A stretch of DNA of 64,000 nucleotides. It comes from Paracoccus sp. TOH (GTDB lineage: Bacteria; Pseudomonadota; Alphaproteobacteria; Rhodobacterales; Rhodobacteraceae). The position numbers and the translations under genes are program-made. Below, piece after piece: positions 47,565 through 56,790 of this stretch. The first letter of the stretch is position 1. Each line of letters opens with the position of its first letter. The stretch spans positions 161,001 through 225,000 of the forward strand of contig NZ_CP098360.1 in assembly GCF_030388245.1 (NCBI RefSeq), given 5' to 3'. Below the pieces are notes generated by a model. That model was given only the letters and a program-made list of their open reading frames with translations. It ran no database searches and was not told the origin of the DNA.

Positions 47565-48605
47565 TTAATGGATGAACCGACCCGGCTTCGATGCAAATGC
47601 CTTTATAATCATTGACATGTCTATGCTTCCTGTCGGCGTGCCATTCTCGGTCACAAGGTAGCGCTTGTTTATATTCCCTTCCGACATGGCAAGGGCGCAT
47701 TCCAGACTGGAATTGTGCTCAATTTCCCCATCCAGGGCGTCAGACAAGATCCTTCTCTCCATCACGGAGTGAACTTTCAGGACACGCGCAAGATTCACAT
47801 CTGATATGAAATCCTCAACATACGGTTCGGCAGGTGCCAACAGAATCTCCTGGGGCTCGCCTTGCTGCACCACCACGCCGTCCTTCAGGATGACCAGGTG
47901 ATCGGCCAGCTTAAGTGCCTCATCGAGATCATGCGTGATGAAGACGATGGTCTTGTGCAGCTCGTTCTGCAGCTCGACCAGCAGATCCTGCATATCCGTC
48001 CGGATCAACGGATCCAGCGCCGAGAAGGCTTCATCCATCAGCATGATGCTTGCATTGGATGTCAGCGCACGGGCGATTCCGACGCGCTGCTGCATGCCGC
48101 CGGACAGTTGGTGCGGGTAATGTCCGGCATATCCATCAAGACCCACTCGGCTCAGCCATTGAATCGCCTCGGATTCCCATTCCGCGCGTGCCATGCCTTG
48201 AGTCGCCAAGGGAAGCCCGACATTGTCCAGCACCGTGCGATGAGGCAAAAGCCCGAACTTCTGAAACACCATAGACAGCGTCTTGCGTTGCAACGCTCGC
48301 AGTCCGGCCTCGTCGAGGCCCAGGATATTCCGGCCGTCGATCAGAACCTCGCCGGCGGTCGGCTCGATCAAGCGGTTGAGATGGCGGATCAGGGTCGACT
48401 TGCCCGAGCCGGACAGGCCCATGATCACAGTGATCTCGCCCTCGCGCATGTCGATATTGATGTCGTTCAGCCCCAGAACATGCCCGGTTTCCTTCAAAAG
48501 CTGCGTCTTGTGCATACCGGCATGGACATGGGCCAGCGCCTGCCGCGGCGCCCCGCCGAAGATCTTGTACAAATGGCGGATCGAGACCTTTATGCTTTTG
48601 CTCAT
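47565..48605 (-). CDS. proV: glycine betaine/onium ABC transporter ATP-binding protein
   Basis: 346 residues. A ProV-type N-terminus (VSIRHLYKIFGGAPRQALAH) precedes Walker A GLSGSGKSTLIRHLNRLIEP, signature LSGGMQQRVGIARALT, and Walker B IMLMDEAFSALDPLIR. A regulatory C-terminal extension from about 270 is shorter than the usual tandem CBS pair. Last gene of the operon that begins with the acyl-CoA synthetase. It powers uptake of betaine-like compounds: glycine betaine, carnitine, choline or DMSP. Confidence 0.9.
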   Translation of the reverse strand: MSKSIKVSIRHLYKIFGGAPRQALAHVHAGMHKTQLLKETGHVLGLNDINIDMREGEITVIMGLSGSGKSTLIRHLNRLIEPTAGEVLIDGRNILGLDEAGLRALQRKTLSMVFQKFGLLPHRTVLDNVGLPLATQGMARAEWESEAIQWLSRVGLDGYAGHYPHQLSGGMQQRVGIARALTSNASIMLMDEAFSALDPLIRTDMQDLLVELQNELHKTIVFITHDLDEALKLADHLVILKDGVVVQQGEPQEILLAPAEPYVEDFISDVNLARVLKVHSVMERRILSDALDGEIEHNSSLECALAMSEGNINKRYLVTENGTPTGSIDMSMIIKAFASKPGRFIH

Positions 48606-48616
48606 GGCATTGCTCC

Positions 48617-49666
48617 TCAATGGCCTGACTGGCTGGCGTCGATGCGGATCAATGCCGCCTTGGTCACACGGTCGAGCAGAATCGCCAGCAGCACGATCCC
48701 CAGCCCGGCAACAAGCCCGGTGCCCAGTTCCAGGTTGCGGATGCCGCGCAGAACCAGCACGCCAAGACCGGGAGCCGAGACCAGCGAGGCGATCACGACC
48801 ATGGCAAGGCTCATCATGATGGTCTGGTTCACGCCGGCCATGATATTGGGCAGGGCCAGCGGAATCTGGACGTTCATCAACTTTTGCCGTTCGGTCAGGC
48901 CGAAGGCGTCGGCGGCCTCGATCACGTCGCGGTCGACCAGACGGATCCCCAGATCGGTCATGCGGACCACCGGGACGATGGCGTAAAGGATGATCGCGAT
49001 CCCGTAAAGTTTAGGCTCGGTCACCGAGAACAGGAAGATCAGCGGGATCAGATAGACGAATGTCGGCAGGGTCTGAAGCATGTCGAGGACGGGTGTCATC
49101 GTTCGCTGCAGGCGCGCGTTGCGGGCCATGGCGATGCCGATGGGCACGCCGAACAACACGCAGATGAAGGCACAGACAAAGATAATCGCCAGCGTTTGCA
49201 TCGCCTCGCTATAGTGGTCGACAAAGGCAAGGATGCCGATGATCACCGCGACCATGGCGACCACCCGCCAGGACCGCGACACGCCCCACGCAACCAGCAT
49301 CAGCAGCGGGATCATGATCCACCAGGGCGTGGTGGTCATCAGCCACAGCATCTCGCGCAGCATCCAGCTGAGCGGTTGGGTCAGGGGATCGACCACCACG
49401 CGCAGCACATCGCGGATATCCAGAAAGCCGCGCTCGAGCCCGACGGTCAGATCGCGGGTGCGTGGGATTGCAGGGCAGGCATCTGCCAGGGCGTTCAGGG
49501 AGGGAAAGGGCAGATCCCAAAGCGATTTTCCCGACGCCTCCGCGCCCGCACCGCCGCCCTGCGTCCGGGCCAGCAGGTCCGCCATCGACATCGTTCCCGG
49601 GCCATCGCCGCCGCTGCACCAGCCGCGCAGACCAAGCCCGTCGATCAGCCCATCATAGGTTGCCAT
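48617..49666 (-). CDS. proW: glycine betaine/onium ABC transporter permease
   Basis: 349 residues. A long N-terminal region with a cytoplasmic/periplasmic part and LTQPLSWMLREMLWLMTTTP precedes the permease domain. That domain has IPIGIAMARNARLQRTMTPV-like sequence, LDMLQTLPTFVYLIPLIFLF and EAADAFGLTERQKLMNVQIP. ProW length and layout. It ends 11 bases before the proV start and begins 40 bases after proX. Confidence 0.9.
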   Translation of the reverse strand: MATYDGLIDGLGLRGWCSGGDGPGTMSMADLLARTQGGGAGAEASGKSLWDLPFPSLNALADACPAIPRTRDLTVGLERGFLDIRDVLRVVVDPLTQPLSWMLREMLWLMTTTPWWIMIPLLMLVAWGVSRSWRVVAMVAVIIGILAFVDHYSEAMQTLAIIFVCAFICVLFGVPIGIAMARNARLQRTMTPVLDMLQTLPTFVYLIPLIFLFSVTEPKLYGIAIILYAIVPVVRMTDLGIRLVDRDVIEAADAFGLTERQKLMNVQIPLALPNIMAGVNQTIMMSLAMVVIASLVSAPGLGVLVLRGIRNLELGTGLVAGLGIVLLAILLDRVTKAALIRIDASQSGH

Positions 49667-49706
49667 TTACCCTCTCCCTTGCCTGTCCCGCGCCAAATCG
49701 CCGAAC

Positions 49707-50693
49707 TCAGTTCGCGATCAGCGCCGACAGCTTCTGCCGTGCATCGTCATTCAGCCAGCTGGACCACTGGTCAGGTCGGGAGGTCAGGAAATGAACAGCC
49801 GTTTCCTGCGCCGATGCGCCCTGCTGCTCCTTCCAGGCCAGCAGTTCGCTCATCGCGTCGGTGGGGAACGACATGTGCCGCAGGAATTCCGTCTCGGCCG
49901 GGTGGGATTTGGTGAATTCCGCCGTGACCGAGGTCAGCACCGGCGCGACGGGAAACTCGGACGATTGCGGGTTGACGGTGCCGGGTTCCTGAAGGTCGGC
50001 AAAGGCCGCTTCGTCATGTTCGCCCAGGCTGACGCGGGTCATAGGGTATTTGCCCATCACCACCGTGGGCGTCCAATAATAGCCGAACCAGGGTTGAGAG
50101 CTTTCGACCGCAGTGCCGATGGACGAGGCAAGCGTTTCGCCAGAGCCGTGGCTGAAGATCTTTAGCCCGTGACCCTCGAAATCCAGCGCCTTGACGAGGT
50201 TGTCCAGAACGACGCGGCAGCCCCAGCCGTCGGGACAGGTGTTGAAGACACCGCCGACCAGTTCGGGATTCTTCAGGATGCCATCGATGGTGGTCAGCTC
50301 AGGGTTCGCCTCGGCCAGCGAGGTCGGAATCCACAGCCCTTCGACCCCACCCGGATCAAGCACGCTTGCCAGCCGCACCATGCGGCCGCTTTCCTCCAGC
50401 TTGCGATAGGGATCGCCGGCGGAGTTAAGCCACAGGTCGGTGACGATCTCGGGCCGGCCATTCTCGGTGACCGAGGTGATGGCCGCGATGGTGTCCGAGG
50501 CAACCAGCGTCACCTTGCAGCCATAGCCCTGTTCCAGCAGGAATTTGGCGACCTCGGTGATGACCTCGGCCGAGGTCCAGCCCATCTGTGCGATGGAGAT
50601 CTCGCCGCATGTGCTGTCCTGGGCCTTGGCCTCGGCCATCGAGACGGGCGCGATCAGAAGCGCGGCCGCCGCCGCGTGAAGATAGGCTTTCAT
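49707..50693 (-). CDS. proX: glycine betaine/onium periplasmic binding protein
   Basis: 328 residues. Signal peptide MKAYLHAAAAALLIAPVSMA with cleavage near residue 25. The mature part matches ProX/OpuAC: GEISIAQMGWTSAEVITEVA, GRPEIVTDLWLN and QPWFGYYWTPTVVMGKYPM. Several Trp/Tyr residues (WFGYYW) are of the kind that form the aromatic cage for a trimethylammonium or dimethylsulfonium head group. Begins 54 bases after the ECH::AcuI gene, in the same operon. Confidence 0.9.
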   Translation of the reverse strand: MKAYLHAAAAALLIAPVSMAEAKAQDSTCGEISIAQMGWTSAEVITEVAKFLLEQGYGCKVTLVASDTIAAITSVTENGRPEIVTDLWLNSAGDPYRKLEESGRMVRLASVLDPGGVEGLWIPTSLAEANPELTTIDGILKNPELVGGVFNTCPDGWGCRVVLDNLVKALDFEGHGLKIFSHGSGETLASSIGTAVESSQPWFGYYWTPTVVMGKYPMTRVSLGEHDEAAFADLQEPGTVNPQSSEFPVAPVLTSVTAEFTKSHPAETEFLRHMSFPTDAMSELLAWKEQQGASAQETAVHFLTSRPDQWSSWLNDDARQKLSALIAN

Positions 50694-50747
50694 GTCATTA
50701 TTCCCTGTTGTTCATGTTCTGGGCGCGGTTTGGCGCGTTTTTGTGAG

Positions 50748-52565
50748 TTACCCCTGGACGGCGACGACGGTGCGGCCGGTCAGTGCGCCGCGCAGGATCT
50801 GCGGGCCAAGCGCAGCGACCTCGGCGAGCGGCACCTCACGCGTGGTTTTTTCCAGCAGATCGCGCGGCAGGTGTTTCGCAAGGCGTTGCCATGCGGCTTC
50901 GCGGGCGGGAATGGGCTGCATGACGGAATCGATCCCCAGCAGGTTCACACCGCGCAGCAGGAAAGGAATGACCGTGGCCGGCAGCGACGCGCCCCCGGCA
51001 AGGCCGACAGCAGCGACCGAGGCGCCATATTTCATCTGCCCAAGGGTCCGCGCCAACATCGCACCACCCACGGCATCGACACAGCCCGCCCAGTTTTCCG
51101 ATTCCAGCGGACGCTTGGTCACCTCGGCCAGTTCGGCCCGGTCAACGATGGTGGCCGCACCCAGATCGCGCAGATAGTCCGAGTTTTCGGGGCGCCCGGT
51201 CACGGCGGCGACCTGGTAGCCAAGGGCATGCAGCAAGGCCACGGCGACCGAGCCGACACCGCCGGACGCGCCGGTCACCAGAATGTTCCCATCGGCCGGG
51301 GTCAGACCGTGGCGCTCCAGCGCATCAATGGCCAGCATCGCGGTCAGCCCCGCCGTGCCTATCGCCATGGATTGCCGGGTGGTCAGATCGGCGGGCAGCG
51401 GCACCAGCCAGTCGCCGCTGATCCGAGTCCGGGTCGCATAGCCGCCCCACCGCACCTCTCCGACGCGCCAGCCGGTCAGGACCACCTTGTCGCCGGTCTT
51501 GAAACGCGGGTGCTGCGACGTGACCACCGTGCCGGCAAAGTCGATCCCCGGCACATGCGGATAGTTGCGCACCAGGCCGCCCTGCCCGGTCAGGCACAGC
51601 CCGTCCTTGTAGTTGATGGTGGAATATTCGATGTCGACCGTCACATCGCCTTCGGGAAGCTGGCTTTCGTCAATGTTCTCGATAGCTTGCGAAACGGTGT
51701 CGCCGTCCTTGCGGACGACCAGCGCGGAAATGGTCATGCTCGGTTCCTTGTGGGCTTGTTGGGGGGTGAAACGCGCCTCGCGCCAGGCGATGGCGGGCTT
51801 GACGCCCTGTTCGGCCAGGATGCGGCGGAAGGTGACGGATTCCTCATCCTGGGAAAGTTCGATTTCCAGATCCAGGGCCAGCGCCTGTCTCAGCGCCCCT
51901 TCCATCCCCATCGCCTGATAGCTGCCGTTGATCGCCTGCTTCGTCAGACGCACCGCGCTGGCATCCAGCAGCGTCGCATTCCGGGCCAGGGCACGAGCCT
52001 CGTCATCCAGCAAGCCGCGTGGGACGACGGCGTTGACCAGCCCCCAAGACAGGGCACGCAGGGCGTCAATCCGGTCATTGCCGAACAGCAGCATTTCCTT
52101 TGCCTGCTTGGGGCCGGTCAGCCAGGGCAACAGCAGGGCGACGATGCCGGAACCGAACTTGGGTTCGGGCTCGCCGAAACAGGCATCCTCGGAAGCAATG
52201 CTGGCGTCGCAGGCCATGGCCAATTCGAAACCGCCGCCAAGCGCATAGCCCTGGATCGCGGAGATCGTCGGTTTCGGCGAATGCCAGAAACGCATGATGA
52301 TGTCGTAATCCGCTTGCAACACCGCACGCATGGCCGGCCGTGAGGGGTTGGAATCCATCTCGCCCAGATCGAAGCCGGCGGAAAAGGATTTGCCCTCGGC
52401 GCGCAACAGGATGGCGCGGACGGCTGGGTCGCTTTCGGCCCTGTCCATGCATAGATGCAGCGCCTCGACCATGTTCCCGGTGATCGAGTTAAGCTTTGCC
52501 GGCCGGTTCAGAGTGATTTCGGCGATGGCCCCGTTAATGGCGTAACGGACATGATCAGTGGACAT
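50748..52565 (-). CDS. fusion of enoyl-CoA hydratase and acryloyl-CoA reductase (AcuI-type)
   Basis: 605 residues. N-terminal crotonase domain: oxyanion-hole GKSFSAGFDLG and both catalytic Glu (Glu114 in GGGFELAMACD, Glu134 in FGEPEPKFG). From Met277 (MTISALVVRKDGDTVSQAI) an MDR reductase of the AcuI/YhdH type follows: STINYKDGLCLTGQGG, VPGIDFAGTVV, LVTGASGGVGSVAVALL. An internal ribosome site (AAGGAA, 6 bases) precedes the Met277 codon at 51737, so the reductase may also be made alone. Likely acts on acryloyl-CoA. The start overlaps the end of the synthetase gene by 11 bases. Confidence 0.88.
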   Translation of the reverse strand: MSTDHVRYAINGAIAEITLNRPAKLNSITGNMVEALHLCMDRAESDPAVRAILLRAEGKSFSAGFDLGEMDSNPSRPAMRAVLQADYDIIMRFWHSPKPTISAIQGYALGGGFELAMACDASIASEDACFGEPEPKFGSGIVALLLPWLTGPKQAKEMLLFGNDRIDALRALSWGLVNAVVPRGLLDDEARALARNATLLDASAVRLTKQAINGSYQAMGMEGALRQALALDLEIELSQDEESVTFRRILAEQGVKPAIAWREARFTPQQAHKEPSMTISALVVRKDGDTVSQAIENIDESQLPEGDVTVDIEYSTINYKDGLCLTGQGGLVRNYPHVPGIDFAGTVVTSQHPRFKTGDKVVLTGWRVGEVRWGGYATRTRISGDWLVPLPADLTTRQSMAIGTAGLTAMLAIDALERHGLTPADGNILVTGASGGVGSVAVALLHALGYQVAAVTGRPENSDYLRDLGAATIVDRAELAEVTKRPLESENWAGCVDAVGGAMLARTLGQMKYGASVAAVGLAGGASLPATVIPFLLRGVNLLGIDSVMQPIPAREAAWQRLAKHLPRDLLEKTTREVPLAEVAALGPQILRGALTGRTVVAVQG

Positions 52566-54723
52566 GCTGGGCCTCGACGGCGGGGGCAGGAACGATGAGG
52601 CTGTCTACAGCGATGACGCCGTCCTCGCCGACCAAGACCGGGTTGATATCAAGCTCGGCGATCTGGGCGCCAAGATCGCGCGCCAGAGCGCCCAGATTGA
52701 CATAGGCGTCGATCAGCGCCGCCGTATCGCAGGGCGGCGCACCGCGGACGCCATTCAGGACATCGCTCATCTTGAGACTGGCGATCCGGCGCGCCGCGAC
52801 CGCGCGATCGACCGGAGCCATGGCAAGCTGGCTGTCCTTCAGGATCTCGATCCAGATGCCGCCGAAGGCAATCATGGCAAAGCTGCCGAACTGCGCATCG
52901 CTGACCAGGCCGAACGCCATCTCGGCCTGGCCGCGGGCCATCTCGGTCAGCAATACGCGAGGTCCAAGACGGGCCGACAGATCATCATAGGCGCGACCCG
53001 CCGCATCCGCATCCGCGATCCCCAGCATGACGCCGCCGACATCGCTTTTGTGCAGGATGCCCGGCATCGCGGTCTTGGCGACCAGGGGAAACCCGATTTC
53101 CGACGCTGCGATGATCGCCTCTTGCCGCGAATTGACGATGCGGTAGGCCGGCACCCGGATGCCGTAATCCGAGAGCAGGGCGTAGCCCTCATCCTCGCTG
53201 AGCGCGCTGGTGCGGCTGGCGAGGAGCGCGCGCCAATGAGCGGCCCGCGGATTTTCGCAATGCTCGTCCTGCTGTATCGGCGCGCGGGCGGCAAAGTCGC
53301 GGTAGTCCATGGCGTGACGGACCGCGCGCAAGGCGGTCGTGGTGCCATCCAGCACCGCGACGCCTTCGCGCGACAGGCGCAACGCATGTTTCCGATGGCT
53401 CCAGGCACTGTAATTCGTCATGAGAACCAGAGGCTTGTCGCTGGTCCGCGCCACCGACTGGCAGATGTCGATATAGGCGTCATGCAGGTCCAGTTCCTCA
53501 GCCAGATCGGCGACGAACATGCCGATGCCGGTGTCGGGATCCGCCATCAACGCGGTCAGGCAGTTTTCAAAGATCGCCTCGAAATCCTTGCCGGTTCCCC
53601 AGGCATCGACCGGGTTGACGGGGCTGAGCCCGAGATCCAGATTCTCGGCCAGCACCTGCGTGGTCGCGGCGCTGATTTGCGCAAAGGGGACATTCAGATC
53701 CGAGGCGACATCCACGATCAGTTCGCGCTCCCCCCCGGAATCAAGAATGGCAGCCAACCCGCCCGGCCGAAGCGGCTTGCGGATGGTGCTGAGCAGGATC
53801 GCGGTCTGCGCCAGCTCGTTCAGATCGCGCACGCTGATGACACCGTAGCGGCGGAACAGTGCCTCATAGACCTCGGCGTTGCCGGCGATGGCGCCGGTGT
53901 GACTCAGCGCGAATTGGGCCCCAGCCTCGGTCCGGCCCAGCTTCAGCACGATGACCGGAATACCGCGACGATTGGCCTTTTCAAGCGCAGCGACAAAGGT
54001 GCGGGGATCGCGGATCGCCTCCAGCACCAGGGCGACGCATCTGGTTTCCGGCTGATCCAGCGCATAATCCATGAAATCGGCGGCCGTGGTGACCAATTCC
54101 TGCCCGGCTGACACCGCAAGGTTGAACTTCAGCCGCTCATCATTGAACAGAAGTGCTTGGAGCAGCGAACCGGACTGGGCAATGCAGGTCAGCCCTCCGG
54201 CCGTCAGCGGATCCGCGTGGAATGCCGAGAACGCCCGGACCGGATGCGACAGGTTGAAGAATCCCATGCAGTTCGCGCCACAAAGCGGCACGCCCGCCTC
54301 ACGGGCCTTGTGGGCGATGCGGTCGCGCAGCAAATCGTCCCGCTCGCCCTCAAGCTCGGCGCTGGCAAAGATGACCAGAGCGCGGGCACCTGCGGCAATC
54401 GCCTCGTCCACCACATTTTCCAGAACTCGGTTGGGCACCGACAGGATCGCCAGATCGACGGGTTCGGGCAGAGCCGTCAAACCGGCGTAGCAGCGAAAGC
54501 CGTAAAGTGTCGCATAACCGGGGTTCACCGGATAAACCGCGCCATCATAACCGCTGGCGATGATGTTACGAACCATGTCGTTTCCAACAGTGTTCCGTCT
54601 ACGCGATGCCCCGACCAAAGCGATGGAGCGCGGCGCAAGCAGGGGCGCCAGCCGATGTTGATCAACATCGTGCAAGGATAACAAGTTGGCATGCGCGAGC
54701 ACTTCGTTCCATCTCCGTTTCAT
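52555..54723 (-). CDS. ADP-forming acyl-CoA synthetase, possibly DddX-like
   Basis: 722 residues: CoA-binding Rossmann domain (IALVGASRRRNTVGNDM, about 34-50), ligase domain with the phospho-His in FALSHTGAIAGN (His275), and a C-terminal ATP-grasp_5 domain (GFPLVAKTAMPGILHKSDVG). Such proteins form acyl-CoA from an acid, CoA and ATP. DddX, an ATP-dependent DMSP lyase making acryloyl-CoA, belongs to this family; its cation-binding Trp has a possible counterpart in NPVDAWG (Trp375). The transporter and AcuI domain downstream support an onium acid as substrate. Carnitine- or betaine-type acids remain possible. Start at 54723, or further in. Confidence 0.8.
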   Translation of the reverse strand: MKRRWNEVLAHANLLSLHDVDQHRLAPLLAPRSIALVGASRRRNTVGNDMVRNIIASGYDGAVYPVNPGYATLYGFRCYAGLTALPEPVDLAILSVPNRVLENVVDEAIAAGARALVIFASAELEGERDDLLRDRIAHKAREAGVPLCGANCMGFFNLSHPVRAFSAFHADPLTAGGLTCIAQSGSLLQALLFNDERLKFNLAVSAGQELVTTAADFMDYALDQPETRCVALVLEAIRDPRTFVAALEKANRRGIPVIVLKLGRTEAGAQFALSHTGAIAGNAEVYEALFRRYGVISVRDLNELAQTAILLSTIRKPLRPGGLAAILDSGGERELIVDVASDLNVPFAQISAATTQVLAENLDLGLSPVNPVDAWGTGKDFEAIFENCLTALMADPDTGIGMFVADLAEELDLHDAYIDICQSVARTSDKPLVLMTNYSAWSHRKHALRLSREGVAVLDGTTTALRAVRHAMDYRDFAARAPIQQDEHCENPRAAHWRALLASRTSALSEDEGYALLSDYGIRVPAYRIVNSRQEAIIAASEIGFPLVAKTAMPGILHKSDVGGVMLGIADADAAGRAYDDLSARLGPRVLLTEMARGQAEMAFGLVSDAQFGSFAMIAFGGIWIEILKDSQLAMAPVDRAVAARRIASLKMSDVLNGVRGAPPCDTAALIDAYVNLGALARDLGAQIAELDINPVLVGEDGVIAVDSLIVPAPAVEAQHVH

Positions 54724-54801
54724 AGCCTGCGCCTTAATGATTGCTTGCAGATTAGGTTTCCGTTAAGCCCGAAAAAACGCATACTATCATTCTTCTGGGT
54801 A

Positions 54802-55716
54802 ATGATTATGGCCGCTCTACCGCCCTTTTCCGACCTGCTCGCATTCAATGCTGCAGCGCGTCATGGCTCCTTTACCCGGGCGGCCCGCGAACTGAACGTA
54901 ACCCAGCCCGCGATCAGCCGCCGCGTTGCAGCATTAGAGGCGGATCTGCGCCTGAAACTGTTCGACCGCACGACGAAACCGACGACGCTGACACCGGCCG
55001 GAAAACAGTTGATGGATGCGCTGTGCATCAGCCTGTCGCAGCTTGAAACGGTCGTCCTCGACCTTCGTCGACAAAGCGATTCGGGCCGAATTTCCATCTC
55101 TGCGGCGCCCGGCTTCCTGTCATTCTGGCTGGTGCCGCGGTTGACAGCCCTGCGCCAGGCCTTTCCCGATCTCGAGTTCAGCTTGATGACCGGGGATCAC
55201 GGCAGCGGCGACATGCTGACCGATATCGATATCCGCTTCGGTGCCGGCGATTGGCCGGGACGGCAGTCAAACATGGTCCTGAGCGAGACGGTCTTTGCCG
55301 TGTGCAGTCCACTTTTTCTGGCCTCCCGAGATGCCCCACTGGACATGGCGGCGATATTGCAAGGGCCTCTGTTGGATCTGTCCGATCCATTCAATCGCTG
55401 GTATCGGTGGTCGACATGGCTGGCCGCGCTCAAAGAGGCTCCCTCCGGCAAGCTCAACACGCTTGAATTCGACAGCTACAGCACCTTGATCAGCGCTGCG
55501 CTTGCCGGACACGGAATCGCCCTGTGCTGGTCTGGTCTGCTGGATCAGTATCTCGAAACTGGATCGTTGCTGCGTGTATCCGAACAGTCTGTGATCTCGG
55601 ATCGCGGCTATTATGTTACCGTCCCATACAGCGCAGCGCGCAACGCAAAGCTCGGACAAGTCATCGCTTGGCTTATCCGTGAAAGCAACCGCCAGATACA
55701 AATGATCGAGCGGTAG
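54802..55716 (+). CDS. LysR-family transcriptional regulator
   Basis: About 304 residues. The helix-turn-helix is DLLAFNAAARHGSFTRAARE then LNVTQPAISRRVAALEADLR (GcvA-like). The LysR substrate domain follows: ISISAAPGFLSFWLVPRLTA and GHGIALCWSGLLDQYL. Start at ATG 54802 or 54808. Divergent from the acyl-CoA synthetase operon with about 80 bases between, the usual position for a LysR regulator of that operon. An IS5-type element begins 72 bases after the stop. Confidence 0.9.
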   Translation: MIMAALPPFSDLLAFNAAARHGSFTRAARELNVTQPAISRRVAALEADLRLKLFDRTTKPTTLTPAGKQLMDALCISLSQLETVVLDLRRQSDSGRISISAAPGFLSFWLVPRLTALRQAFPDLEFSLMTGDHGSGDMLTDIDIRFGAGDWPGRQSNMVLSETVFAVCSPLFLASRDAPLDMAAILQGPLLDLSDPFNRWYRWSTWLAALKEAPSGKLNTLEFDSYSTLISAALAGHGIALCWSGLLDQYLETGSLLRVSEQSVISDRGYYVTVPYSAARNAKLGQVIAWLIRESNRQIQMIER

Positions 55717-55787
55717 CGGAGTTGCTTGGGCTGGCCGATGCTGCGTGATTCAAGCCGCCGCATTGAGGGGGGCATGAGCAGCCTTTT

Positions 55788-56615
55788 CTAGGCCGTGTGG
55801 ACAACAGGGATTCCGCTGGTCGGCGATCCATGATTCAAGCTCATCTCTACGTCGGAGATGATCTTGGCGCGCAACCTGATATCCGACGATGAGTGGGCGT
55901 TCTTCGAGGGCTTCATTCGTGCTGTCCGGCACCCGAATGGGCGGAAGCCTGCGGATCATCGTGTTGTTCTGGATGGGATTCTCCGGATCGCGCGAACCGG
56001 TGCGCCTTGGCGCGACCTGGCCGTCGGTCTACTGTCCGCTCCGCCGCTGGCCCTTGGCGGGGCTGTGGGAAGGTATCCTGGATGCGCTGAACCACGCGGG
56101 GATTGCGCCGGACAAGTTGCAGATGGTCGACAGCACAGGGATCCGGGCGCACCATCATGCGGCGGGCGCAACAGGGGGACTCCGAAAGAGGCTCTTGGCC
56201 GGTCGAGAGGTGGGCGCTCGACCAAGATCCATCGCCGCGTCAACGGCGCGGGCTTCCCGATAAGGTCCGAAATCACACCGGGGCAGGATTCAGACTACAC
56301 CGGCTACGATCTGGTGATGGCCGACACCCTGCCGCAGCCCGCCGTTCTGGTCGCCGGCAAGGGCCATGGCCCTGAGAAAGTTCGGGAAGATATCGAGAGC
56401 CTGCCGATGATCCCGATGCGCAAGAACCGGAAGGTTCGCCAGGGCGTCGACATGGCCATCTCCGCCTTGCGCAACATGGTCGAGCGTTGCTTCAACGAGC
56501 TGAAGAACACCCGGCGGCTGACAACCCGCTATGACAAAACCGCAGACAGCTTCCTCGGCTTCGTCGACATAGCCTGCATCAGGATATGGCTTCGAAATTT
56601 GTCAACATGACCTAG
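55788..56615 (+). mobile_element. IS5-family element (decayed), 828 bases including CTAG flanks
   Basis: The ends are inverted repeats: CTAGGCCGTGTGGACAA on the left and, read inward from the right, CTAGGTCATGTTGACAA (14 of 17 equal). CTAG at both outer edges could be the target duplication or part of the repeats. One transposase gene fills the inside. It lies between the LysR gene and an orphan protein fragment. Confidence 0.75.
55858..56610 (+). pseudogene. IS5-family transposase, two frameshifts
   Basis: The N-terminal part (LISDDEWAFFEGFIRAVRHP, GAPWRDL) and the C-terminal part (RSTKIHRRVNGAGFPI, MISALRNMVERCFNELK-like AISALRNMVERCFNELKNTR) are in one frame. The middle (LWEGILDALNHAGIAPDKLQ, MVDSTGIRAHHHAAGA, with a catalytic Asp) is in another frame. 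So two compensating shifts, near 56020 and 56210, disrupt a normal IS5/IS427-type DDE transposase. The stop lies within the right inverted repeat. Confidence 0.78.
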
Positions 56616-56616
56616 T

Positions 56617-56790
56617 GAGTTCGTTCTCAAACTGCCATTGACATTTGATCGTGAGGAAATCATCAAAGGTTATTCGGATGATGACTTGTCGACCACACTC
56701 GCCCCCATCGGCGAGGTACTCGACAAAATCAAGGATGCTCACCCGATCTTGGACAGGGTCGCACAAGCCGTGCGGCAATTCCCCGCTTAG
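56617..56790 (+). pseudogene. C-terminal fragment of an unknown protein cut by the IS5-type element
   Basis: An open frame starts at the IS edge and gives EFVLKLPLTFDREEIIKGYS then DDDLSTTLAPIGEVLDKIKD, ending in TAG at 56788. It has no start codon and looks like real, AT-richer coding sequence. The matching N-terminal part is not visible to the left of the IS. No family recognised. Confidence 0.4.
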
